Assembly (NCBI RefSeq): GCF_965227365.1
Contig: NZ_OZ245754.1
Coordinates: 310,001 to 374,000 of the forward strand
Length of the DNA: 64,000 nucleotides
Origin: Hwanghaeella sp965227365
GTDB lineage: Bacteria; Pseudomonadota; Alphaproteobacteria; UBA8366; Aestuariispiraceae
Reading direction: 5' to 3'
The position numbers were made by a program, and so were the translations under genes. This document shows positions 45,801 through 51,591 of the stretch, one piece after another (within the stretch, counting starts at the first letter, position 1; each line of letters begins with the position of its first letter). The notes under the pieces were generated by a model, which made no database searches, was not told the DNA's origin, and saw nothing but the letters and a program-made list of their open reading frames with translations.

Positions 45801-46724
45801 TTCGTCAGCTCCAGCGCCGGTTACAACAATACCATCGGGTATTACGTGAAGGGCGAGAACGGCGAACCGACCGTGGGCAAGATTCTCTGGACCAATGCCA
45901 ATGCCACAAAACGGGGCGACACCGAGACGATCGATCTCGATGGGTTTGATGCAGACCAAGTCGGTTACTTCCTGGTCCCGGATGGAGCTCGCCTCAATCA
46001 GGGGCTTTCGGACGGCGATGCGGTCACCTTTGGGCAGAACGCCCAAGGGCAATGGGTTGTCGAACATAACGGCACCGCGTTGGATGGCCGGAGTTTCGAC
46101 GCCTATTACAGCGATCAGGCCCTGAACCCGGATGGCCTGGACCATGTCGAGGAATTCCGCAACTGCGGCGTCGACGTCATTGGTTTCGAAGACCTGCCAA
46201 GTTTGGGCGACCACGATTTCAACGACGCCATGTTCTCAACGGATGAGGGAATGGTTGTCGGCAGCTTCGAAAGTGGCGACGACCTGTGGGGCGGTGAAAT
46301 CGGTGGCCAGGGTGATGGGCAGAAGGATGTCTTCTTCCACGCAAAGGGCGACGGTGTGGACACGATTCACGATTTCGAAGTCGGTATCGATCAACTCGTC
46401 CTGAGCGGATACGACCGAAATGATGTGAATTTCATCGCCGATGGCGACGACACGATCATCCATCTTGGCGACGACGACGCGGTGAAGCTTGTCGGGGTGT
46501 CCGCCGATGTCTTCGCGGGCGGGCGCGGATCGGCCGTCTACGATGCGGACACGGACAATAACGGGTCCCTGAATGTCGACGAGCTCGTCAGCATGAAAGA
46601 CGACCTTTTCGCCGAAGACGGGTCCTCCGATACGCCGGAAAGCGACGACGCCAGTGTGGTTTTCGTGGCCCCGATCGAGCCCGGTATTCTGGATGGCGGC
46701 AACAACAACGACGGGAACGTCTGA
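33876..46724 (+). CDS. Giant T1SS-secreted repeat adhesin (VCBS/T1SS-143-like repeats, RTX, DUF4114-like)
   Basis: 4282 residues, no signal peptide, highly acidic. Domains: residues about 35-100 and 140-215 are two similar small beta modules (GETVRMEINPGQALRPEF / YLVQPGQTVILGFALDEV); TAAG at 233-236; a poly-Gly run near 270; beta repeats to about 768; from 769 repeats of 255 residues, each joining a T1SS-143/DUF5801-like half (SFVTFTLSTDG-type strands) and a VCBS-like half (GSLTVNADGTWSYTP, TYTVRDADGDEAS), interrupted by a 547-residue block that occurs twice; RTX nonapeptides (GGAGDDVILGGSGDD) from about 3580; a lectin-like module (LLVNGDFESG) about 3772-3929; a DUF4114-like module ending FEDLPSLGDHDFNDAMFS; an EF-hand loop at 4225-4236. 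It is expected to leave the cell by T1SS through the upstream TolC and act in adhesion or biofilm. Confidence 0.92.
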   Translation: MAVENSIPEAGYTNGADDAFDYVSENHERAASALEIADIAPGETVRMEINPGQALRPEFDITGATITRDGSVITVRLPNGGVLELSGPSAEAFEEDPPLLIQPEQTFAEMKARYEASLGVDDPAELTSAQDGTALSVPRPLPGETDEYLVQPGQTVILGFALDEVEVLQTETDIILVFGDGSQITLSALVGMALSENPPNFVEPGGSVISSSELLELAGDMTALADTLDGIETAAGGGDVAPVTNFGFGATFGASGFNGGSGQSSGTTPGGGGGGGGGGGGGAAAVVGGTTVGDPDDDGPGIDPPPPPPAIDTIPEISAIPLTFGEETLDVVIPPIEFPDALLSVDFGDDGAAATSPVTFASATITALQALALTSGGDALSFQLSTDGTEIVASAGAPAVTVFVLSIETVGDSYSYSFDLQGPLDHAVGGGANTLALPITVQAEDGDGSTATASFNITVVDGMPKVVSFGPDLSAENATVDEDDLAAGSDGTGTTVVSGSLGLTGELITLDYGTDGPAAGAPDALEVGDFDLVLSGEPPAGLTSNGVPVTYSAFDAQTGTITASAGGQTVFTVTLNANGTYSFTLLAPLDHPTGAGQNTLDLGFTVTASPSAATIANALDADGDPVSQDVDGNPLTLSDIEISRGFSITVVDDVPGVADNDTLQVEEASGQVIGGDVLASAIAGADGVSLTGFTYTDANGELQAGTFGTPVATQFGTLTVNSDGTWSYSATNAADNDDVPEADGFIYTLRDADGDEVSAVQAIEVLDSGAPVLSALGATVAEVDLTDTAGQTIDVTFGADGAGSVTLADTTAALDAAGFTSGGQPVTFTLSTDGLTLTGSANGTAVVTVAISGNAADGFRYDATLTGPLDHPAGDADLSLPISIVATDGDGTQTSANTSITITDDGPVAADDAVVLVEEASGAVGTAQGAANLLANDDLGADGGELVSFRFTNANGQTATANAGSTVTTQFGSLTVNADGTWSYTPGVAANNAGGVADGFTYTVRDADGDEASATQGITITDSGAPVLSAAGSTVAEVDLTDTAGQTIDVTFGADGAGSVTLADTTAALDAAGFTSGGQPVTFTLSTDGLTLTGSANGTAVVTVAISGNAADGFRYDATLTGPLDHPAGDADLSLPISIVATDGDGTQTSANTSITITDDGPVAADDAVVVVEEASGAVGTAQGAANLLANDELGADGGELVSFSFTNANGQTASANAGSTVTTQFGSLTVNADGTWSYTPGVAANNAGGVADGFTYTVRDADGDEASASQGITITDSGAPVLSTIGATVAEVDLTDTAGQTIDVTFGADGAGSVTIADTTAALDAAGFTSGGQPVTFTLSTDGLTLTGSANGSTVVTVAISGNAADGFRYDATLTGPLDHPAGDADLSLPISIVATDGDGTQTSANTSITITDDGPVAADDAVVVVEEASGAVGTAQGAANLLANDDLGADGGELVSFSFTNANGQTASANAGSTVTTQFGSLTVNADGTWSYTPGVAANNAGGVADGFTYTVRDADGDEASATQGITITDSGAPVLSTIGATVAEVDLTDTAGQTIDVTFGADGAGSVTLADTTAALDAAGFTSGGQPVTFTLSTDGLTLTGSANGSTVVTVAISGNAADGFRYDATLTGPLDHPAGDADLSLPISIVATDGDGTQTTAGASITITDEGPVASNDPTINVMEAAGPVGTAQGAANLLANDDMGADGGQLVSFTYTDANGQSATAASGSTVSTQYGSLTVNADGSWSYTPGAAPNHLSTASDGFSYTIRDADGDEASATQGITLTDDHAPVVRFGSGSISVINVDEDDLPSGTDGSDPTTVGDTFQVDVGVDGLAKVTIAPSTATQLNLAPLKSGGQDIEFTISADGTVMTGTAGGETVLTVAVTGNPADGFRFDVTLSGPVDHLPGFGQNTMGTMPLSFIATDGDGTTGTAKAFVFIKDDVPTLTNDSVVTVTESGGVATTGNLLANAVLGADDGNGLSVARFTYTDDAGQTRQGVIGQEMDTQFGKLVVNADGTWSYTADEAANQTNGAVGDNFTYTIVDGDGDAVSAVQAINIIDSGTAPSIDPDGGVFGGTVAESGLESGAVVLTQQAEVAFGPDGPASEDPVVFSSDIVASLTDRGLTSGGDALSYSLSADGMTVTATAGGETVFSIALGNVAVADAQGNATYDYTFTLEGPLDHTGTEGDAISGILFPVVITDADGTKTQTDVHVTITDDGPVAADDAVVVVEEASGAIGTAQGAANLLANDDLGADGGELVSFSFTNANGQTATANAGSTVTTQFGSLTVNADGSWSYTPGVAANNAGGVADGFTYTVRDADGDEASATQGITITDSGAPVLSALGATVAEVDLTDTAGQTIDVTFGADGAGSVTLADTTAALDAAGFTSGGQPVTFTLSTDGLTLTGSANGTAVVTVAISGNATDGFRYDATLTGPLDHPAGDADLSLPISIVATDGDGTQTSANTSITITDDGPVAADDAVVVVEEASGAVGTAQGAANLLANDDLGADGGELVSFSFTNANGQTASANAGSTVTTQFGSLTVNADGTWSYTPGVAANNAGGVADGFTYTVRDADGDEASATQGITITDSGAPVLSTIGATVAEVDLTDTAGQTIDVTFGADGAGSVTLADTTAALDAAGFTSGGQPVTFTLSTDGLTLTGSANGTAVVTVAISGNAADGFRYDATLTGPLDHPAGDADLSLPISIVATDGDGTQTTAGASITITDDGPVASNDPTINVMEAAGPVGTAQGAANLLANDDMGADGGQLVSFTYTDANGQSATAASGSTVSTQYGSLTVNADGSWSYTPGAAPNHLSTASDGFSYTIRDADGDEASATQGITLTDDHAPVVRFGSGSISVINVDEDDLPSGTDGSDPTTVGDTFQVDVGVDGLAKVTIAPSTATQLNLAPLKSGGQDIEFTISADGTVMTGTAGGETVLTVAVTGNPADGFRFDVTLSGPVDHLPGFGQNTMGTMPLSFIATDGDGTTGTAKAFVFIKDDVPTLTNDSVVTVTESGGVATTGNLLANAVLGADDGNGLSVARFTYTDDAGQTRQGVIGQEMDTQFGKLVVNADGTWSYTADEAANQTNGAVGDNFTYTIVDGDGDAVSAVQAINIIDSGTAPSIDPDGGVFGGTVAESGLESGAVVLTQQADVAFGPDGPASEDPVVFSSDIVASLTDRGLTSGGDALSYSLSADGMTVTATAGGETVFSIALGNVAVADAQGNATYDYTFTLEGPLDHTGTEGDAISGILFPVVITDADGTKTDAEVTINVTDDAPSAVAESGVSLQEGNYSVDSNVMDNDDVGADGATLVSFTYTDANGVEQTASAGDTVQTQLGTLTVNANGAWSFDADLNAVGDLTASTSDGFTYVIQDGDGDTASASQGITIDAPLDAGATITVTGEGNEDEMIPLVIAVNPTVNSEFLRVVDVTISNLPSDAALFDANGIEVAIVDGSATIGAESLQGLQIQRGTNISNDIQGLQVTARVENIALGTTTETTATGEVIVHAVADEPTLTVSASVIDDATGAEGTGQDNGWGNGDDDAPGNSAQNNNAENTGGNGNNMANAPGNSGHGETGSTIVGGAEGGVLKGGAGDDVILGGSGDDTVFGGGGNDEVNGGAGDDIIYGDLFAGTGDISFEISAGLTDLDGSESLSLTMSGLPDTGVLSNAQGDIIPIVAGTAVLTGVQLNGLVLTVDSDQPAFSVTVQAQSTDTDPDDGATDQSSIVTRVLEIVPNTAGVPGDDTLQGGGGSDTIYGNEGDDVILGDGEGTSAGSFGNNLLVNGDFESGRSGVGDRLNVPGWRVHDGRAEVRDASRFGVEDNGHDQVLDSEGYAFTKISQGVDGLEAGQALQLSFDMAGRTGRSHDDADGYRVFWNGELVAEVTDVQEWETYTVDLIAGSGDGSDTIMFEGVGRWTGKGALLDNVALRAVTDTENVAGDDELHGGAGNDDIAGNAGNDWIVGGTDNGQIDVNQTLDATFVSSSAGYNNTIGYYVKGENGEPTVGKILWTNANATKRGDTETIDLDGFDADQVGYFLVPDGARLNQGLSDGDAVTFGQNAQGQWVVEHNGTALDGRSFDAYYSDQALNPDGLDHVEEFRNCGVDVIGFEDLPSLGDHDFNDAMFSTDEGMVVGSFESGDDLWGGEIGGQGDGQKDVFFHAKGDGVDTIHDFEVGIDQLVLSGYDRNDVNFIADGDDTIIHLGDDDAVKLVGVSADVFAGGRGSAVYDADTDNNGSLNVDELVSMKDDLFAEDGSSDTPESDDASVVFVAPIEPGILDGGNNNDGNV
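34569..34735 (+). other. TAAG string and poly-Gly hinge in the adhesin N-terminus
   Basis: Codons for Thr-Ala-Ala-Gly (residues 233-236) lie just after the two N-terminal beta modules, followed by a flexible stretch and 13 consecutive Gly codons. TAAG is the LapG-type di-alanine cleavage sequence known from LapA; its position between a possible retention module and the repeats is what that system needs. LapG/LapD are not in the window. Confidence 0.45.
36180..39239 (+). repeat. Four tandem 765-bp adhesin repeats
   Basis: Units start at 36180, 36945, 37710 and 38475, exactly 765 bases (255 codons) apart and nearly identical in DNA over long stretches. The second half of unit 4 switches to a variant (NVMEAAGPVGTAQGAANLL). 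Each codes one T1SS-143-like and one VCBS-like module. Confidence 0.95.
37710..43655 (+). repeat. Tandem duplication of 3171 bp within the adhesin gene
   Basis: Copy A runs 37710-40880 and copy B from 40881 to about 43655: two 765-bp units plus a long block, with matching anchors always 3171 bases apart (for example 38541/41712). The long block (39240 on and 42411 on) differs at only a handful of bases. Homology ends near 40486/43657. Confidence 0.92.
40881..42410 (+). repeat. Two further 765-bp adhesin repeats
   Basis: Units begin at 40881 and 41646 and match the units at 37710 and 38475. The second ends with the same variant VCBS-like half. They form the first part of copy B of the 3171-bp duplication. 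Confidence 0.93.
44610..45756 (+). repeat. RTX calcium-binding nonapeptide blocks
   Basis: Three short groups of GGxGxDxhx repeats (about 44610-44755, 45090-45170, 45679-45756) separated by non-RTX domains. They fold on calcium outside the cell and mark the protein as a T1SS substrate. Confidence 0.85.
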
Positions 46725-46772
46725 TCGGGATTGACGGTTTTCCCTCGGGTCTACTCTCTCGGGGTTTCACCT

Positions 46773-46792
46773 GGGGCCGCTTTGGCGGCCCC
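46773..46792 (+). terminator. Hairpin downstream of the adhesin gene
   Basis: GGGGCCGC / GCGGCCCC, an 8-bp perfect stem with a TTTG loop, lies 48 bases past the adhesin stop and is followed by ACTTTCC. A weak U-tract makes it a probable rather than certain terminator. Confidence 0.55.
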
Positions 46793-46891
46793 ACTTTCCG
46801 GGCCCCTTGAGACAATCCGCGCATGGACCTGCCTCGCTGAAGACGGTTAGGTGTCTGGGAAGAAGGAAATCGTTGAAGAGTGAGGGGACGG

Positions 46892-47263
46892 ATGAGGTGG
46901 GCCGTATTCCTGGCCGGTTTGAGTGGCGCCGTCGGTGTTGGCATGGGTGCTGCTGCGGCGCACGGCCTGTCGTCCCGGTTGGATCCGGACGCTTTGGAAT
47001 GGGTGCGCACGGGGGCTGAGTACCAATTGTGGCACAGCACGATACTGGCGGGGATTGGTCTGTTTGGTGCGCGCAGAAAAGCATTCCGCCTCTCCGCGGT
47101 GCTTCTGGCCCTGGGGATACTCGTTTTCAGCGGCAGTCTATACGTCATGGCATTCACGGGTATGCGGTGGCTCGGCGCGGTGACGCCGATTGGCGGCTTG
47201 GCGCTGATTACCGGTTGGATCGTGTTGGCCTGGGCCGGGTGGCGATATACCGGACAACGCTGA
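46892..47263 (+). CDS. DUF423 membrane protein
   Basis: A 123-residue protein with four hydrophobic segments and the DUF423 pattern: GAVGVGMGAAAAHGL, then GAEYQLWHSTILAGIGL, FSGSLYVMAFTGMRWLGAVTPIGG and a final LITGWIVLAWAGW. The family sits in the inner membrane and has no established function. ATG 46892 is preceded by GAGGGG. It lies between the adhesin and the P460-like lipoprotein on the same strand, but DUF423 genes are widespread and the link to the adhesin may be coincidence. Confidence 0.88.
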   Translation: MRWAVFLAGLSGAVGVGMGAAAAHGLSSRLDPDALEWVRTGAEYQLWHSTILAGIGLFGARRKAFRLSAVLLALGILVFSGSLYVMAFTGMRWLGAVTPIGGLALITGWIVLAWAGWRYTGQR

Positions 47264-47359
47264 ACCCACCTGTCGTTGAAGCCCAAACCGAAGCGTCGTA
47301 GACTCATCGTTGATTTAAAGGCGCGGGACGTCCGCGAACCGGGCTGAAAGGCTGCATGG

Positions 47360-48358
47360 ATGGGTGGTTGCGAATTGCGTTTCCGTATCGGGGTTGGTCA
47401 TTGGCGAAAATTTGCCGCTGCATCGGCGGTTGCCTTGTTGGCTGGGTGTGCTGACGGCGCCTATCTTGCGGATGACGGATGGCGCAAGAACATCGCCGGT
47501 CTATCCGACGGGCAGTCTGCTTCTGTCGGGATCGTGCCGTCCGCCTCTTCAAGTGAATTTGCTCAGACCGACCTTGTGGATTCCCAGATCACAGAACCCG
47601 GTGCCTGCGTTATTCGCTCCGTTTCAACCGGAGCCGAAGGTCAAAAATGGAGCCCAAGTGATTTGCGGGCAGCCTATTCATGCATCCAGGGGCAGATGGC
47701 CTCTGTCTACAGGGCGAGCGGACATGTGCTTGTCCGTGATTTCAATACCTGGACTCGCATTACCGGAACGCCATTTTCCAGTGATGCGATCGGCGGCCGG
47801 TACGGGGTCGTGTATGCCAATGGCCGGACATTGGGACATGATCTGCCGGTCAATCACTTCGATCGGGGATTTGCGGTCGGCTCGACATTGGCGGTTTCGA
47901 CCTTCACGATAACGGAGGACGGCACGGTCGAAGGGGGCCCGTTGATCTTCGTGGAGAAGATGGAGCCGGGCTTCTTCGCCCTGCAAGGAAACTGGCGCTA
48001 CACGATCGTGGGGACGGACGGAAGGGTGGAAGCGGCGACGCGTGGCGCCAATGAAGAAAGCGTTTCAATCTGCGTGGGATGCACGCACTCGCAGTCGGAC
48101 CTGCTATACGCCACCCTGCTGAATGACGGTATCGCGCCTTTTGCGGCAGGCGACGGCCCGGCTTTCCCTTCCTTGGATACCTATGGCAGTTCCGGCGGGC
48201 TTGTATCACCGGAAACCACGGATGAGGCAGCGGGGGATGATGCGCCCAGTGGAGAGGTGCGCTTCTTGGACCCGAATGCACCTGTCTTCGATCCGAATGC
48301 GCCGCTGGACCCGAACGCCCCCATATTGGATCCAAATGCCCCGATAACGGATGGCTGA
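47360..48358 (+). CDS. Cytochrome P460-like lipoprotein with DPNAP-repeat C-terminus
   Basis: 332 residues. The lipobox is ASAVALLAGC, so the mature protein is lipid-anchored. Residues about 125-260 resemble the cytochrome P460 family: NTWTRITGT, GGRYGVVYANGRT, GSTLAVSTFTITEDG, GGPLIFVEKMEPGFF, GNWRYTIVG and ESVSICVGCTHSQSDLLY. The family's haem site CxxCH is here CVGCTH, with Thr inserted between the second Cys and His, so normal c-type haem attachment is doubtful. The last 30 residues are four DPNAP units. That motif also occurs in the TolC tail, suggesting a common partner or contact. AAAGG precedes ATG 47360 by 9 bases. Confidence 0.72.
   Translation: MGGCELRFRIGVGHWRKFAAASAVALLAGCADGAYLADDGWRKNIAGLSDGQSASVGIVPSASSSEFAQTDLVDSQITEPGACVIRSVSTGAEGQKWSPSDLRAAYSCIQGQMASVYRASGHVLVRDFNTWTRITGTPFSSDAIGGRYGVVYANGRTLGHDLPVNHFDRGFAVGSTLAVSTFTITEDGTVEGGPLIFVEKMEPGFFALQGNWRYTIVGTDGRVEAATRGANEESVSICVGCTHSQSDLLYATLLNDGIAPFAAGDGPAFPSLDTYGSSGGLVSPETTDEAAGDDAPSGEVRFLDPNAPVFDPNAPLDPNAPILDPNAPITDG
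48269..48343 (+). repeat. DPNAP tandem motif at the lipoprotein C-terminus
   Basis: Four units in 25 residues: LDPNAPVF, DPNAPL, DPNAPIL, DPNAPI. The strings PVFDPNA and LDPNAPIL are identical to parts of the TolC tail encoded at 32774-32893, although codon choice differs in several positions. Confidence 0.92.
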
Positions 48359-48384
48359 GGCTCTAGGCCCGCGCCGGTGAGGCG

Positions 48385-48813
48385 TCATTCCCGAACAACG
48401 AGAACCGAGCACTTCGCGTGACGGACCACTTTTGCGGCGGTGGGGCCGAGCAGATAGTCCTGCATTTCCGGCCGGTGCGACCCGATGACGATCAGGTCGC
48501 ATTTAGTCTCTCTCGCATAGTGCAGAATTTCATCATAGGCCGACCCATGGCCGACGATATGCTGCACGGGCACGTCTTCCGGAATGTGCTTCTCCGAAAA
48601 AGCGTGCAACTGCTGGCGCACTTGCTCCATCAATTTCGCCGCATGTTCTTTCGGAAAGAACGAGCCGACAAGAGAGGATCCGAAATCCGGCACCACGGTC
48701 AGCAAATGAATCCGTGATCCGGACGTTTGCGCAATTTGCACCGTTTCGGGCAAGGACTTTCGCCAGGACGATTCATGGACCAAGTCGACTGCAAGCAGGA
48801 TGTCTTTGTACAT
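48385..48813 (-). CDS. Universal stress protein (UspA family)
   Basis: A 142-residue single Usp domain. It starts DILLAVDLVHESSWRKSL, and the ATP-binding G-x2-G-x9-G-S/T-type region is VIGSHRPEMQDYLLGPTAAKVVRHAKCSVLVV. It is the last gene of the TAXI-TRAP operon, 22 bases after the fused permease, a linkage known for TRAP systems where the Usp protein (TeaD-like) tunes transport by ATP-dependent binding. That role is inferred here from context. Confidence 0.9.
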   Translation of the reverse strand: MYKDILLAVDLVHESSWRKSLPETVQIAQTSGSRIHLLTVVPDFGSSLVGSFFPKEHAAKLMEQVRQQLHAFSEKHIPEDVPVQHIVGHGSAYDEILHYARETKCDLIVIGSHRPEMQDYLLGPTAAKVVRHAKCSVLVVRE

Positions 48814-48835
48814 ATCGTTTCCCCAATCGACGGTT

Positions 48836-51451
48836 CTAGAAGGCCGGCACGTCGGTCCGACGCCGCTGCAACATGATGATCAAGGCCAGGAAGAGCAGGG
48901 CCGGAATATAGAAGACTTCCTTGACCACGCGGTCGGTCTCCTGAGCAACCGATAGGATCGCCCAGTCGAAGTCGATCTTCTGTTCCTCAGCCCAGGACCC
49001 GAAACCGACATTGTCGACGATCAAACGATCGCCGTCGGCGAGCAGTTCCAGACCGACTTCCTGCAGCCGCTCCTCGCCGCTTGCCGGGGGCCCCATCGGA
49101 AGCTCCACCGTCTTCGTTTCAATATCGCCGGTATCGAAGTTCTCATACTCGAAGACGACGCGGATGGTGTCCCCTTCCTCGGCGCTCTCGGCAACTTCGT
49201 AGACCTTCTCCGCCTCCAGGGTTTCGTATGGCGGGACGACCATATCCAGCCAGAAGCCGGGACGGAACAAAGTAAAGGCAATGACCAGCAGAACCGCGCT
49301 TTCCCAGATTTTGCATTTCGCGAAGAAATAGCCCTGCGTCGCGGCGGCAAAGATCATCATTGCCACGGTCGCCGTAATAAAGACGAAGATTGCTTCGATG
49401 ATACCGACATCGATCAGCAGCAAATCCGTGTTGAAGATGAAGAGGAAGGGCAGCGCCACGGTGCGAAGGGAATAGTAGAAAGCGGTCATCCCGGTCTTGA
49501 TCGGATCACCCCCCGAGATCGCGGCCGCCGCAAAGGACGCCAAGCCGACCGGCGGGGTCACGTCGGCCATGATCCCGAAATAGAAGACGAAGAGGTGAAC
49601 CGCGATCAACGGCACGATCAAACCGTTCTGGGCACCGACATCGACGACCACGAAGGCCATCAGGGAAGAGACGACGATGTAGTTCGCCGTCGTCGGCAAT
49701 CCCATTCCCAGTATCAGGCTGAACACCGCAACCAGGACCAGCATCAGGATCAAACTGCCGCCGGAAAGGAACTCAATGAAGTCGCCAACGACCTGATGCG
49801 CCCCTGTGAGAGAGATGGTGCCGACGACGATGCCCGCCGCACCCGTGGCGACGGCAATGCCGATCATGTTACGTGCGCCGGCGATCATGCCGTCCACGAA
49901 GTCGCGAACACCGCGCCGAAACTCGTCGCCCAACGCGCCTTCCTGACGGAAGAACGCTTTCAGCGGATGCTGCGTGAACATGATGAACATCATGCCCATC
50001 GTTGCCCAAAAGGCGGACAAGGCCGGCGACAGGTGTTCGACCATCAGGCACCAGATCAGGACGATGATCGGGATCAGATAGTACAGTCCGGCCATGGCCG
50101 TGGGTTTCGTTTCCGGCAGTTCCGTGACTTCAGAATTCGGATCGTCGATTTCCAGATCCGGATACTTCGCCGCAACGGAGAGCAGGCCTACATATGCGAT
50201 GACGAACAGAACGGAGACGGCATAAATCGTGGCGTCCCCAAACACGTCCTTCGTCCAGCCCAGGCCGTAATACATGACCGCGCAAAGCGCCGCGAACCCG
50301 ACGAAACCGCCTAACACGCCGGTAAGGCGGCGGAGCACGGTTTGGGCGACCCCTGGCCGGGGCAGGCCCTGCATGCCCGCCTTCAAGGCTTCAAGGTGAA
50401 CGATGTAGAGCAATGCGATGTAGCTGATCGTAGCCGGCAGGAAGGCATGCCGGACGACGTCCAAGTAGGACACACCGACATATTCGACCATCAGGAAGGC
50501 AGCCGCGCCCATCACCGGCGGCATGATCTGGCCGTTGACGGAGGAGGCAACCTCCACCGCACCAGCGGATTCCGGCCGGAAGCCGACGCGCTTCATCAGC
50601 GGGATGGTGAAGGTTCCGGTTGTCACCGTATTGGCGATTGAGGACCCTGAGATCAGTCCGGTCATGGCGGATGAAACGACGGCGGCTTTCGCCGGCCCAC
50701 CGCGCAAATGGCCCATCAGGGCAAAAGCGATCTTGATGAACCAATTACCGGCGCCTGCCTTGTCCAGCAAGGATCCGAACAACACAAACAGGAAGACGAG
50801 CGAGGCCGATACGTTCAGCGCAATTCCGAACACGCCTTCCTCTTGCATCCAGAAATGCCACAGGGCCTTGCCGTAGGACGCACCCTTCCATTGGACGACT
50901 TCCGGGATGAAGGGTTGATCGCCAAAGAAGACATAGGTCAGGAAGACGCTCGCCACGATCAGCAGAGGGAAACCGAGTGCGCGATAAGTGGCGATCATCA
51001 TGACCACCATGCCGACCGTCGAAACGACGAGGTCCGTAGTCGTCGGAAGGCCGGCGCGGTTGGATATCCCCTCATAGAAAACGAACATGTAGAGGCAGCA
51101 CGATGCGCCCGCGATGGCCAGGATCCAGTCGTACCAAGGCACGGTATGCCGCGACGAAGATGCGAAAAGCGGATAGGCCATGGCGGCGAGGAACAAGGCG
51201 ACGGCCAAATGAATCTGACGTGCAAAGGGAATAACGTCCGTAAAGAATTTAATGCCGGTAAGATCGTTTAAAAAGTAAGGGACGCTGGAAGCGGTATAGA
51301 TATGGAAGACCGACCAGCAGAACGCCACGACGGCGAGCATCAGGCCGACAGCGCCTCGTGGGTCGCGAGCGCCCGTGTCTGTCGAGGCGACGAGATCTTC
51401 GAGATCGATATTGCTCGCACCTTTGCCGGGTGCTTGGCCGGTGTCACTCAT
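48836..51451 (-). CDS. TRAP transporter fused permease (4TM/12TM, TAXI type, with DUF3394-like tail)
   Basis: An 871-residue inner-membrane protein fusing the small (DctQ-like) and large (DctM-like) TRAP subunits. The cytoplasmic N-terminus is followed by about four helices, then the DctM part with GLISGSSIANTVTTGTFTIPLMKRVG and GMGLPTTANYIVVSSLMAF, the typical TAXI-TRAP signatures. After the last DctM helices comes a soluble segment (YEVAESAEEGDTIRVVFEYE through LIVDNVGFGSWAEEQKIDFD), resembling DUF3394, then a final helix and RRRTD. It imports an organic anion by a sodium gradient together with the binding protein encoded upstream. Confidence 0.9.
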   Translation of the reverse strand: MSDTGQAPGKGASNIDLEDLVASTDTGARDPRGAVGLMLAVVAFCWSVFHIYTASSVPYFLNDLTGIKFFTDVIPFARQIHLAVALFLAAMAYPLFASSSRHTVPWYDWILAIAGASCCLYMFVFYEGISNRAGLPTTTDLVVSTVGMVVMMIATYRALGFPLLIVASVFLTYVFFGDQPFIPEVVQWKGASYGKALWHFWMQEEGVFGIALNVSASLVFLFVLFGSLLDKAGAGNWFIKIAFALMGHLRGGPAKAAVVSSAMTGLISGSSIANTVTTGTFTIPLMKRVGFRPESAGAVEVASSVNGQIMPPVMGAAAFLMVEYVGVSYLDVVRHAFLPATISYIALLYIVHLEALKAGMQGLPRPGVAQTVLRRLTGVLGGFVGFAALCAVMYYGLGWTKDVFGDATIYAVSVLFVIAYVGLLSVAAKYPDLEIDDPNSEVTELPETKPTAMAGLYYLIPIIVLIWCLMVEHLSPALSAFWATMGMMFIMFTQHPLKAFFRQEGALGDEFRRGVRDFVDGMIAGARNMIGIAVATGAAGIVVGTISLTGAHQVVGDFIEFLSGGSLILMLVLVAVFSLILGMGLPTTANYIVVSSLMAFVVVDVGAQNGLIVPLIAVHLFVFYFGIMADVTPPVGLASFAAAAISGGDPIKTGMTAFYYSLRTVALPFLFIFNTDLLLIDVGIIEAIFVFITATVAMMIFAAATQGYFFAKCKIWESAVLLVIAFTLFRPGFWLDMVVPPYETLEAEKVYEVAESAEEGDTIRVVFEYENFDTGDIETKTVELPMGPPASGEERLQEVGLELLADGDRLIVDNVGFGSWAEEQKIDFDWAILSVAQETDRVVKEVFYIPALLFLALIIMLQRRRTDVPAF

Positions 51452-51543
51452 GAAGGTCCCCTATAGCGTTCGGCACGGATAATTGGTGCGTTCTGAAAAG
51501 GTACAAATGAAATCGAGAATTCTAAACAAGTCCGGAAGGAAAT

Positions 51544-51573
51544 CCGGGAGGGCCCGATCTTGAACCCTCCCGG
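51544..51573 (-). terminator. Intercistronic hairpin after the TAXI binding-protein gene
   Basis: CCGGGAGGG pairs perfectly with CCCTCCCGG across a 12-base loop, about 20 bases after the binding-protein stop and 90 bases before the permease start. There is no U-tract. It probably protects the upstream mRNA or partly stops transcription so the binding protein is made in excess. Confidence 0.6.
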
Positions 51574-51591
51574 TAAATCCTTGCGAGCGGC

